In this document: piece after piece, positions 1 to 5,652 of the stretch
How positions within the stretch are numbered: position 1 is the first letter of the stretch
Layout: the number at the start of each line of letters is the position of its first letter
Assembly: GCA_028293225.1 (NCBI GenBank)
Contig: JAQGPE010000038.1
Location: 1 to 9,381, forward strand
DNA length: 9,381 bases
Source: Akkermansiaceae bacterium
Lineage (GTDB): Bacteria > Verrucomicrobiota > Verrucomicrobiia > Verrucomicrobiales > Akkermansiaceae
Reading direction: 5' to 3'
Translations under genes and position numbers: made by a program
Notes under the pieces: generated by a model
What the model was told of the DNA's origin: nothing
The model's database searches: none
The model's input: the letters and a program-made list of their open reading frames with translations, nothing else

Positions 1-1708
1 GGTGCTGGTCATTCACGGCGTCCGGGTAGAGCTGCATGATTTCGCGAGCCATCTCCGGACTCTTCCCGGTGGCGGCGTCCAGCATCCCGGTGGCGGCCTC
101 CCGGCGGCGCGGGCCAGGCTCCATTGCCGCGAGAGCAGCCTTGGCCTGGTCGAACTGAAACATCCCCAGCCGGCCGTAGAGGCTCCGGAAATCCACGTGT
201 TCCTCCGCCTCCGGGTGCTCGCGCATCAGGGTGATCGCACGGCGGGGATCGCCCTGGTTCCCGACCCAGTCGATGACCTCCGCCTGCTGTTCCGGAGTGC
301 ACGCCGCCATCATCCGGGCTTGCAGGTCTTCCTGCCGTGCGACGGTGAACGCCAGCATGAACATCACCCGCTTCCGCTCCGCCGGGTCGGTCAGCTCCCC
401 CGCCACCTTCATGACCTCTTCCGGTGAGTTGAGCAGGCCCGCCGTCAGAACGGTGTTCGAGAGGTTGCAACGGTCTCTTCCCGGCGCCTGCGTGGCCACC
501 CAGTCCCGTGCCGCCGGGAAATCGACCGCCGCCCAGCCGGTGATCACATCCTCCTTCAGATCCCGCCCCAGAGGATTCCGGGTCGCCTCCGCCTGGGCAA
601 AGGCCAGCGCCGCCAGCGGATTCGCCTTGGCCCAGCCATACAGCGCGTAAGTGAGCGCCTCGTCCCGGGGCGTGCCCTCCATTTCCAGCAGCACCCCGCA
701 GGTCTCCTCCCAGAGGCCGGAGGGCAGGGCGTCCAGGTAGGCGATCAGCTCGGCGCGGCGGCGGTTGAGGTTCTGGCCGGCCAGGATCGCTTTCAATCTT
801 TCCAGCCGTTCCTGTGCCGTGGCGGGCACCGGGCGCGGCGTGCGGGCGCGGGTGGCTTCGAGCTTTTCCAGCGGCGGCGGACTCTGTGCTGTTAGAGAAG
901 CTACGGCGGTCATCGTAGGATCGGGAGACAGCGTGTAGCCGGTGGCCGCCAGCATCAGCAGCAAGGCCCCGGCGAGGGCGATTTTCTGAGCAGAGGTCAC
1001 GGTGAGAAAGAGCGGGTTCAGGAGAGACGGAGCCAGCGGGACGATCCCGTGCGCGGCCTGCAAAACGGAGGCCGCCACCAGTCCCGGCACGACCGGTGCC
1101 GCGTGGGCGGGCAGCAGGGTGGCAAGCGCGGCGGAGCTGGTGGCGAGGCCCTTTTTCCCCAGCAGCACCCGCAGCTTTTCCAATGCCCGGGAGGCCCGCA
1201 TCCGCGCCGTGCTTTCCGTCAGGCCGAGGCGGGCGGCGATGGTGGCGTGGGACTCATTCCGGTAGTAGCGCAGCAGCAGCACATCGCGGTCGGCGGCGGG
1301 CAGGCGCTCGACCAGTTCGTCGACCACCGGGGCCAGCGCGGACCAGTCGGGTTCGGAAGCGTGCGTGCCAATGGGTGGAGAGGAGGTGAGGGTGGGAGAG
1401 TCGCTGCCGGCACGGAGTTCGCGCTTTCTCCGGCGGTCTTCTGAGCGCACCGCATCCACCGCCAGCCCGCGGGAGATCCGGTGCAGCCAGGAGGAAAGCG
1501 GCAGCTCGTGCGGGATCCGCGCCGCCCCTTGCGCCAGCCGGATGAAGGTCGCCTGGGCCACATCCCGGGCCAGTTCGTCATTCGCCGTCACCCGCCGCGC
1601 CACCGCATGCACTTGGTCCAGATAACGCCTCACCAGACACGCGAAAGCCGCCTCCTCGCGGGTGGCGAGAAAGCGGTCGAGCAGCATCCGGTCGGTCAGC
1701 GAGTCCAT
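1..1708 (-). CDS. ECF-type sigma factor fused to a membrane helix and helical C-terminal domain (3' end outside window)
   Basis: The minus-strand frame is open from ATG at 1708 to the left edge (569 codons, no stop seen), so the C-terminus is missing. Residues about 10-92 resemble sigma-70 region 2 (aromatic and basic residues around SSWLHRISRGLAVDAVR). Residues about 128-183 form a region 4 helix-turn-helix, with LPAADRDVLLLRYYRNES followed by IAARLGLTESTARMRASRAL. After an Ala/Pro-rich stretch (187-220) comes a hydrophobic segment at 243-260, predicted to cross the membrane. Residues 300-569 are helix-rich, with loose repeats of the type GWAKANPLAALAFAQ and GWAAVDFPAARDWVATQ, reminiscent of TPR/HEAT-like arrays. 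A typical ECF factor is about 170-200 aa, so most of this protein is extension. Similar fusions are known in Planctomycetes and Verrucomicrobia. The sigma assignment is solid. Membrane tethering and a sensory role for the C-terminus are inference. Target promoters are unknown. Confidence 0.85.
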   Translation of the reverse strand, partial: MDSLTDRMLLDRFLATREEAAFACLVRRYLDQVHAVARRVTANDELARDVAQATFIRLAQGAARIPHELPLSSWLHRISRGLAVDAVRSEDRRRKRELRAGSDSPTLTSSPPIGTHASEPDWSALAPVVDELVERLPAADRDVLLLRYYRNESHATIAARLGLTESTARMRASRALEKLRVLLGKKGLATSSAALATLLPAHAAPVVPGLVAASVLQAAHGIVPLAPSLLNPLFLTVTSAQKIALAGALLLMLAATGYTLSPDPTMTAVASLTAQSPPPLEKLEATRARTPRPVPATAQERLERLKAILAGQNLNRRRAELIAYLDALPSGLWEETCGVLLEMEGTPRDEALTYALYGWAKANPLAALAFAQAEATRNPLGRDLKEDVITGWAAVDFPAARDWVATQAPGRDRCNLSNTVLTAGLLNSPEEVMKVAGELTDPAERKRVMFMLAFTVARQEDLQARMMAACTPEQQAEVIDWVGNQGDPRRAITLMREHPEAEEHVDFRSLYGRLGMFQFDQAKAALAAMEPGPRRREAATGMLDAATGKSPEMAREIMQLYPDAVNDQH

Positions 1709-1716
1709 CTTCGCAC

Positions 1717-1745
1717 TCTATCCGTCACGCCGCCGAAAACGTAAC
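1717..1745 (-). promoter_or_regulatory. Possible promoter of the sigma-factor gene
   Basis: Read on the minus strand, GTTAC (1745-1741) is followed after 18 bases by GATAGA (1722-1717), then by the ATG at 1708. If GATAGA is a -10 element, transcription would begin at or within a base or two of the start codon, giving a leaderless mRNA. No convincing ribosome binding site precedes the ATG (only GCGAAG), which fits that reading. GTTAC could be an ECF-type -35 element and thus an autoregulatory site, but I do not know this sigma group's consensus. Weak evidence, offered as a hypothesis. Confidence 0.22.
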
Positions 1746-1775
1746 CGGGAATTTTTGCGCCGACCGGAGCATCAA

Positions 1776-1867
1776 CTTCCAAAGGCCCGGCTTCCGACGA
1801 GGCAGCTTCTTCAAGGGCCAGCTTCCAAAGGACCGACTTCCGGCGAGCCAGCTTCCAAAGGGCCAAA
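1776..1867. repeat. Tandem direct repeats, ~15-bp units in a 46-bp higher-order repeat
   Basis: Units beginning CTTC start at 1776, 1791, 1806, 1822, 1837 and 1852, a spacing of 15, 15, 16, 15 and 15 bases. Copies 1, 4 and 6 share CTTCCAAAGG; copies 2 and 5 share CTTCCGACGAG/CTTCCGGCGAG. This makes a 46-bp higher-order repeat (1776-1821 against 1822-1867) with roughly eight differences. Because 46 is not a multiple of three and one subunit is 16 bases, the array is not constrained as coding sequence. It lies directly beside the inverted-arm element and may be part of it. Iteron-like spacing is noted, but no initiator-binding role is shown. Confidence 0.75.
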
Positions 1868-1885
1868 GGCCCGGCCCCATACCAG

Positions 1886-1914
1886 CCCAGGCCGCAGCGA
1901 AGCGCAGGCCTGGG
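1886..1914. repeat. Hairpin of the left arm
   Basis: CCCAGGCC (1886-1893) and GGCCTGGG (1907-1914) are perfectly complementary around a 13-base loop. Compared with the right-arm hairpin, the loop carries about ten extra bases. No T-run follows on either strand, so a classical intrinsic terminator is unlikely. Confidence 0.7.
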
Positions 1915-2132
1915 TTCCTCGTGTCCGGCGAAAGCCGCAAGACGGGCGTGGGAGAAGTGCCGCTGTTCAAGGTGCCATGGAGCGCCCGCCTCATCCGCGT
2001 CCCGAACCTTGCCTGGATAAAATGCCGCCCACCCCTCCGGGAAAGCCCGCCCCGCCCACCGAACGCCTCGCCACCTTTCCCGGCACCCAACCCACCCGGC
2101 GTTCGTCGTGCGGCTTTGCCGGGGCCTTTCGA

Positions 2133-2151
2133 CCCAGGCCTGCGGCCTGGG
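2133..2151. repeat. Hairpin of the right arm
   Basis: CCCAGGCC (2133-2140) and GGCCTGGG (2144-2151) form a perfect 8-bp stem with a 3-base loop (TGC). It lies about 45 bases downstream of the minus-strand stop of the DnaB-like gene. It may stabilise that mRNA's 3' end or act as a terminator-like structure, although there is no U-tract. Confidence 0.7.
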
Positions 2152-2197
2152 CTGGTATGGAGCCGGACCTTTGGCCCTTCCGGAATCCATCCCCCAC

Positions 2198-3487
2198 TCA
2201 CTTCTTCCCCTCGAACCGCTGGAACCGCCCGTTCAGAAAATACGGCAGCCCCTTGGTCCGCTCGCCGTTGCGGTTCTTCGTCAGCGCCAGCCCGTCCTCG
2301 GCGATCGCCAGCACCACGTCCGCATCCTGGCCGATCGCCCGGCTTTCCCGCAGCCGCCCCTCGTCATTGAGCTGCGAGGCCGTCAGCACCGGCACGGCCA
2401 GCTTTTTCGCCAGCGCCTTCAACCCCCGGGAAATCCCCGCCACCTCCTGCTCGCGGCTCATTTCCCCGCGCCGCCCGCCCGAGTCGACGATCTGCAAATA
2501 GTCCACGATCACCAGGTCCAGCCCGCCGTGCCGGTCCGACTCCGCCTGCGCCAACCCCTCGATCTCCTCCAGGCAGCGCCCGCCGCGACTGTCGATCGAC
2601 AGCGGCATTTCCGCCAGGCTCCGCGCCCCGTCCGCCGCCTTTTGCAGGCACTCCCGCCCCACCGCGCCCGGCGTGTTGAAGGCCCCCAGCGGCACGCTCG
2701 CCAGATTCGCCACCAGCCGCGCCGTCACCACGTGGGCCTCCATTTCCAGCGAGATCACCAGCACCCGCTTCCCTGCTGTTAGAGCGGCCGCCGCCGCCTG
2801 CAGGAGCAGCACCGACTTGCCGTGCGAGGTCTGTCCGCACACCACCCACAGCTCCCCGGCCGACATCCCACCGGTCAGGTGATCGACCATCGGCAGCCCG
2901 GTGGAAAGGCCCGGCACCGTCGCGTCCTGCTGCATCAGGCTGGTCATCCGCGCCACCAGTTGCTCGGCCGCTTGGGTCGCGGTCAGCACCCCGGAGGAGC
3001 CGTCCAGCGTGCGGGTCGCGAACTCGTGCATGTCGGCCAGCGCTTTCCGCAGCTCGTCCGGCTCCAGGTTCGGGGCCTCCTCCGCCAGCTTCAGCGCGTC
3101 CTTTACCGCCTGCCGCTGCGCCAGCCCTTTCCTGAGCCACTCCAGGTGGTTCTCGAAGTGCCAGCCGTTCGGCGCATACGTGTAGATGTCGTAGAGCGCC
3201 GAGCTGCCGCCCAGGGTCTCCAGCACGCCGCTGTCATTGAGTTCCTGGTGCAGCGAAACCAGGTCCGGCCGGCCCTCCGCCTGGTAGCAATCCACCAGGT
3301 GCCGGAACACGCCGGCCCGGCCGGAGCCGAAGAAGTGGTCCTCCCCGATCCCCGCCGCCAGCGTCCGCGCCCGGTACTTGCTTTCCCGCATCATCAGGGA
3401 AAGCACCGCCTTCTCATGGCCCAGGTAGTGGGGCAGCAGATCCGCCGCGCCCTTCTTGAAGCCCAGGTCCCGGTGCTCCCCGCTCAC
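2198..3487 (-). CDS. DnaB-family replicative helicase
   Basis: Predicted 429-aa hexameric 5'-3' DNA helicase acting at a replication fork. Residues about 17-105 match the helical DnaB N-terminal domain (LPHYLGHEKAVLSLMM). The RecA-like ATPase core follows, with Walker A GQTSHGKS (218-225), SLEME (246-250), Walker B LVIVDYLQ (325-332), TASQLNDEGRLRES (369-382), IGQDADVVL (385-393), and the late basic loop LTKNRNGERTKGL (402-414), where DnaB has its arginine-finger region. The length is close to that of chromosomal DnaB, slightly short. The start chosen is GTG at 3487. It has GGAGGT six bases upstream and overlaps the stop of the preceding gene by four bases. An in-frame ATG at 3544 would add 19 residues without DnaB similarity. 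Pairing with an initiator-like gene suggests a phage-type or accessory helicase rather than the housekeeping copy; this is inference. Confidence 0.92.
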   Translation of the reverse strand: MSGEHRDLGFKKGAADLLPHYLGHEKAVLSLMMRESKYRARTLAAGIGEDHFFGSGRAGVFRHLVDCYQAEGRPDLVSLHQELNDSGVLETLGGSSALYDIYTYAPNGWHFENHLEWLRKGLAQRQAVKDALKLAEEAPNLEPDELRKALADMHEFATRTLDGSSGVLTATQAAEQLVARMTSLMQQDATVPGLSTGLPMVDHLTGGMSAGELWVVCGQTSHGKSVLLLQAAAAALTAGKRVLVISLEMEAHVVTARLVANLASVPLGAFNTPGAVGRECLQKAADGARSLAEMPLSIDSRGGRCLEEIEGLAQAESDRHGGLDLVIVDYLQIVDSGGRRGEMSREQEVAGISRGLKALAKKLAVPVLTASQLNDEGRLRESRAIGQDADVVLAIAEDGLALTKNRNGERTKGLPYFLNGRFQRFEGKK

Positions 3488-4260
3488 AGAGACACCTCCA
3501 CGTAACGGGTTCCGGAGCCGCCCGCCCCGCCATGGCCACCGCACGCACTGCGGCTTTTCTCGCGGTCGACCCGTTCCTGCGCCCAGCTTGCCGACGTCTT
3601 CAGGTCACTGCGCCAGTTCGCGATCCTCCGAGCACTCTCACCCACCCGCCAGCCGCCTCTTTCCCGCAGGTGCCACCAGTGCTCGGCCGCCTCTTCAGAC
3701 ACGCCCAGCGCCAGAGCTTCGGCCCGCGCTTCCTCCACGCTGCACGGAGAGCTCTCCACGGCCGCCGCCGCCGGTTCTTCTGTCTTCCCTGCCTTTCCTG
3801 GTTCGCCAAAAGGGGTGGGAGTGTGTCCCTCCACACACACTTCTCTTTTCTTCTCTCCTCTTCTCTTCTCTGTTCCGGCTTTTGTCCGGTTGCGTGCCGG
3901 ACACGCCTCCGCACTGCCGTCCGCACCCCGGGAGCGCGCCTTTCGCGAGGAGTCCTGGCAGCGCGCTTTCGCCGTCCCGCCGTTGTGCTCGCTGTAGCCG
4001 GGAAAGCTCACGCTGCCTGCGGAAATGGCCAGCCACCCCGCGTTCTGCAGCGCCGCCGCAAAGCCCGCGCACCCCGTCAGCCGGTCCAGAAACGCCGCCG
4101 TTACCGGCACGTCCTGGCCATCCGTGGAGTGCTGATCCAGCCAGCTCCACAGGGCGTGCAGCCGCCCCACCACTGAGAACTCATCCAACTCCAGCTCCGC
4201 CGCGATCCGGACCACCGCCGGGTCCAGCGCGAGATTGTGACGCATCTTGATCCAGTTCAT
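3484..4260 (-). CDS. Phage-type replication initiator/organizer-like protein
   Basis: 258 aa from ATG at 4260. The N-terminus (1-95: MNWIKMRHNLALDPAVVRIA, then VVGRLHALWSWLDQHSTDG, FLDRLTGCAGFAAALQNAGW) resembles the winged-helix-like head of phage replication proteins. Residues 96-140 are a basic linker (RTKAGTEKRRGEKKRE). Residues about 180-232 (EEAAEHWWHLRERGGWRV, then IANWRSDLKTSASWAQERV) resemble DnaT-type C-terminal segments that bind single-stranded DNA and load helicase. No enzyme motif is visible. An upstream in-frame ATG at 4374 gives 296 aa, but the added 38 residues are Cys/His-rich and unlike the family, so the shorter start is preferred. It has no clear Shine-Dalgarno sequence. 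The gene overlaps the DnaB-like gene by four bases, so the two are probably one initiator or loader plus helicase operon. The family call is from pattern recognition only. Confidence 0.68.
   Translation of the reverse strand: MNWIKMRHNLALDPAVVRIAAELELDEFSVVGRLHALWSWLDQHSTDGQDVPVTAAFLDRLTGCAGFAAALQNAGWLAISAGSVSFPGYSEHNGGTAKARCQDSSRKARSRGADGSAEACPARNRTKAGTEKRRGEKKREVCVEGHTPTPFGEPGKAGKTEEPAAAAVESSPCSVEEARAEALALGVSEEAAEHWWHLRERGGWRVGESARRIANWRSDLKTSASWAQERVDREKSRSACGGHGGAGGSGTRYVEVSL
3494..3499 (-). promoter_or_regulatory. Ribosome binding site of the DnaB-like gene
   Basis: GGAGGT on the minus strand lies six bases before GTG at 3487, inside the last codons of the upstream gene. It is the only strong Shine-Dalgarno sequence in the window and it decides the helicase start. 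The four-base overlap (GTGA) with the upstream TGA indicates translational coupling. Confidence 0.75.
3841..3870. repeat. Pentanucleotide repeat tract (TTCTC)n within the replication-protein gene
   Basis: Six consecutive 5-base units read TTCTC, TTTTC, TTCTC, TCCTC, TTCTC, TTCTC on the plus strand; four are perfect. On the coding (minus) strand this is a GA-rich run encoding part of the basic linker EKRRGEKKRE. A five-base unit shifts the frame if gained or lost, but the imperfections should limit slippage. Confidence 0.7.
3884..3902. repeat. 19-nt palindromic sequence, copy 1 (inside CDS)
   Basis: GTCCGG and CCGGAC flank a 7-base loop (TTGCGTG). It differs from the copy at 4383-4401 by one base and lies in the same orientation. 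Here it sits within the linker-coding part of the replication-protein gene. Confidence 0.5.
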
Positions 4261-4382
4261 AGAACCCGTGCAGGATGCCAGGAACCGCGGAAAGACGCCA
4301 TTGTGGGATGCGCAAAGAGGGTGCCTTAAAAGGGTGACACATCGCTTACCCTCAATGAGATGGGTGTGGTACACGCGCTCCT

Positions 4383-4401
4383 GTCCGGTTGCGAGCCGGA
4401 C
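4383..4401. repeat. 19-nt palindromic sequence, copy 2 (intergenic)
   Basis: GTCCGG, loop TTGCGAG, CCGGAC. It lies in the 192-bp gap between the two minus-strand gene pairs and matches the copy at 3884-3902 at 18 of 19 positions. It could be a short REP-like element or a hairpin in the leader of the replication operon. No T-run follows on either side in the right orientation for an intrinsic terminator. Confidence 0.5.
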
Positions 4402-4428
4402 CGGAAAAATCGCGCGGATCCTTCAAAC

Positions 4429-4446
4429 CGGCGGAAAAGGCCGCCG
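4429..4446 (-). terminator. Hairpin just after the 184-aa gene, possible weak terminator
   Basis: CGGCGG and CCGCCG form a perfect 6-bp stem with a 6-base loop, seven bases past the stop codon at 4453. On the minus strand it is followed by GTTTG rather than a true U-tract, so termination is uncertain. Its position between two same-strand gene pairs is what makes it plausible. Confidence 0.3.
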
Positions 4447-4452
4447 CTCCGC

Positions 4453-5007
4453 TCAGTTCTTCCCCTCCAGCGGGTGCAGCTTCACCGCCACCAACTCGGG
4501 CTGGAACCCGAAGTCGCCCGCCGAATCCGCCTGCGGTTCTCCCTGGAATCCGCCCGCTTCATAGACCGTCAGCTGCCGCCGGACGCCTTCCTTCAGCGCT
4601 GAGGCTTCCTGCTCTTCACTGCCGGGACCGTAGGGGAAAGGATCGATCATGGTGGTGCTCAGCCTCAGGGTCAGCGGCGCCGCCAGCGGATGGCCCGCCA
4701 TGGACTCGATCCGCAGCCAGGGCTCCGGTTTTGCCGCCGGATCGCTCCCGGGCCGGGACTCCAGGATGCCCTCGACCTCCAAAAGCGTGCCCCATGGCGC
4801 ACCGAGCAGGGGCTTGGCTGCCAGCTCACGCACCGGCAGCACGGGCGGCAACGGCTGTCGCGCCGCCAGGATCTCGGCCGCGCCTAACTCATGCGGCGCG
4901 GGAAAGCTGGAAACCCCGGCGGAAAAACCCGCCAGCCCCGCCACCGTCAGCGCGGTCAGGATCAGCAGGGGACGCAGAGTGCCGGGCACTTCTGGAGAGC
5001 ACTTCAT
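4453..5007 (-). CDS. Membrane-anchored protein of unknown function, downstream paralogue
   Basis: 184 aa, not recognised as a named family. One hydrophobic segment at about 12-32 (LRPLLILTALTVAGLAGFSAG) could be an uncleaved signal anchor, leaving about 150 residues outside the cytoplasm. The soluble part shares landmarks with the gene upstream: LLGAPWGTLLEVEGILES (67-84) against LLADSLGKLLEVQGIVES, then VYEAGGFQG (148-156) against GYESGGFVG, with similar spacing. The two are therefore diverged tandem duplicates. Alternating hydrophobic stretches suggest a small beta-rich domain, possibly OB-like; this is inference. The ATG at 5007 lies two bases after the upstream TGA with no Shine-Dalgarno sequence, implying re-initiation coupling. 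Confidence 0.75.
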   Translation of the reverse strand: MKCSPEVPGTLRPLLILTALTVAGLAGFSAGVSSFPAPHELGAAEILAARQPLPPVLPVRELAAKPLLGAPWGTLLEVEGILESRPGSDPAAKPEPWLRIESMAGHPLAAPLTLRLSTTMIDPFPYGPGSEEQEASALKEGVRRQLTVYEAGGFQGEPQADSAGDFGFQPELVAVKLHPLEGKN

Positions 5008-5009
5008 GA

Positions 5010-5546
5010 TCAGCGGCCGGGTGGGGGTGTGGAGACGACCTGCTGCGTGATGCGGAAATCCGGCAGGTAGAACAGTTCGGATGCCTGGTATTCCCGCTCG
5101 TTCGCCCCACGGGCAATGCCCACGAAGCCGCCGCTTTCGTAGCCCCGCAGCACCACCCGCTCGCCATCCTGCGGCCAGGTCCAGAAGCGGTCCTGGGCAG
5201 GCGCGCGCAGGACGATCCGGAAACCGGGCTCGATCTCCCGTCCGCCCACCGTTTCCACGTAGAACTGCTTCGGCCCGCCGTAGCCCTTGAATGAAGCGGA
5301 TTCCACGATCCCCTGCACCTCCAGCAGCTTGCCAAGGGAGTCCGCCAGCAGGGGCCGGGGCTCGGTCAGCTTCGCGTATTCCGTGTAGGGCTCCCGCTCG
5401 ATCACCGGTGGTGGCCCAGCCTCATGCCGGGCCCACAGCCTGCCGGTGAGAAAGCCCGCGCCGCCCAGCGCCCCGGCACCCAGCAGGCACAACAGCCCTG
5501 CCAGCACCCCGCCGCGCGGGACCGTTCGGAGCGGCCAGGGAGTCAT
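5010..5546 (-). CDS. Membrane-anchored protein of unknown function, upstream paralogue
   Basis: 178 aa. A basic N-terminus (MTPWPLRTVPRGG) precedes a Gly/Leu-rich transmembrane helix at about 13-35, then a periplasmic-looking domain. The motifs LLEVQGIVES (74-83), VVLRGYESGG (131-140) and the following FVG match the downstream gene in order, showing the pair arose by duplication. No catalytic motif, cysteine cluster or lipobox is apparent. The start is ATG at 5546, with GGGGGA immediately before it (too close for a standard Shine-Dalgarno sequence). The gene is first of a two-gene unit and diverges from the plus-strand gene at 5653 across about 106 bp. That gap contains the 12-bp perfect palindrome CGGCGCGCGCCG (5564-5575), which may be a regulator site or chance in GC-rich DNA. 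Confidence 0.75.
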   Translation of the reverse strand: MTPWPLRTVPRGGVLAGLLCLLGAGALGGAGFLTGRLWARHEAGPPPVIEREPYTEYAKLTEPRPLLADSLGKLLEVQGIVESASFKGYGGPKQFYVETVGGREIEPGFRIVLRAPAQDRFWTWPQDGERVVLRGYESGGFVGIARGANEREYQASELFYLPDFRITQQVVSTPPPGR

Positions 5547-5652
5547 TCCCCCGAGCCTGCCTCCGGCGCGCGCCGAGTCGAGACGGAAAGCCGCCTGCGC
5601 CCCGGGCTAATTTCCCATCGACCCTTTCGCCATCCCGCGCTTTCCTTGCGCC

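Larger units (their letters stand above)
1860..2177. mobile_element. ~318-bp non-coding element bounded by long inverted arms (MITE-like or paired REP-like)
   Basis: The left arm (1860-1897) and the reverse complement of the right arm (2177-2140) agree at 36 of 38 positions. Both start GGGCCAAAGG, and both contain CATACCAGCCCAGGCCGCAG. Similarity continues inward with gaps to about 1939 on the left and 2109 on the right (CAGGCCTGGGT, then a match around AAAGCCGCA). The roughly 170 bp between the arms has no recognisable gene; open frames through it are low-complexity Gly/Pro/Arg/Trp peptides. No target-site duplication is clear at the ends. The arrangement fits a non-autonomous inverted-repeat element or two REP-like palindromes in opposite orientation. 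It sits 20 bases beyond the stop of the DnaB-like gene, where it could also fold in the 3' end of that transcript. Confidence 0.65.

Noticed and set aside
9..470. 153-codon minus-strand frame overlapping the sigma fusion
   Set aside because: It lies one frame off the sigma fusion, which stays open and protein-like from 1708 through this region. The 153-codon product is low-complexity Gly/Arg/Pro.
1886..2151. Rho-independent terminators at the CCCAGGCC hairpins
   Set aside because: Neither hairpin is followed by a T-run on either strand. Their matched inverted arms point to a repeat element instead.
1662..2501. 279-codon plus-strand frame, and several 100-160-codon frames on both strands across 1700-2200
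   Set aside because: They run through tandem and inverted repeats, are rich in Pro, Arg, Gly and Trp, and extend into the helicase gene. The 46-bp repeat period is not a multiple of three, which argues against coding.
4261..4374. 38-residue N-terminal extension of the replication-protein gene starting at ATG 4374
   Set aside because: The extra residues are Cys/His-rich and unlike the WIKMR-type start of related proteins. The segment is better explained as leader; a poor TTGAGG/TTTTAA pair at 4355-4326 could even be its promoter, too weak to annotate.
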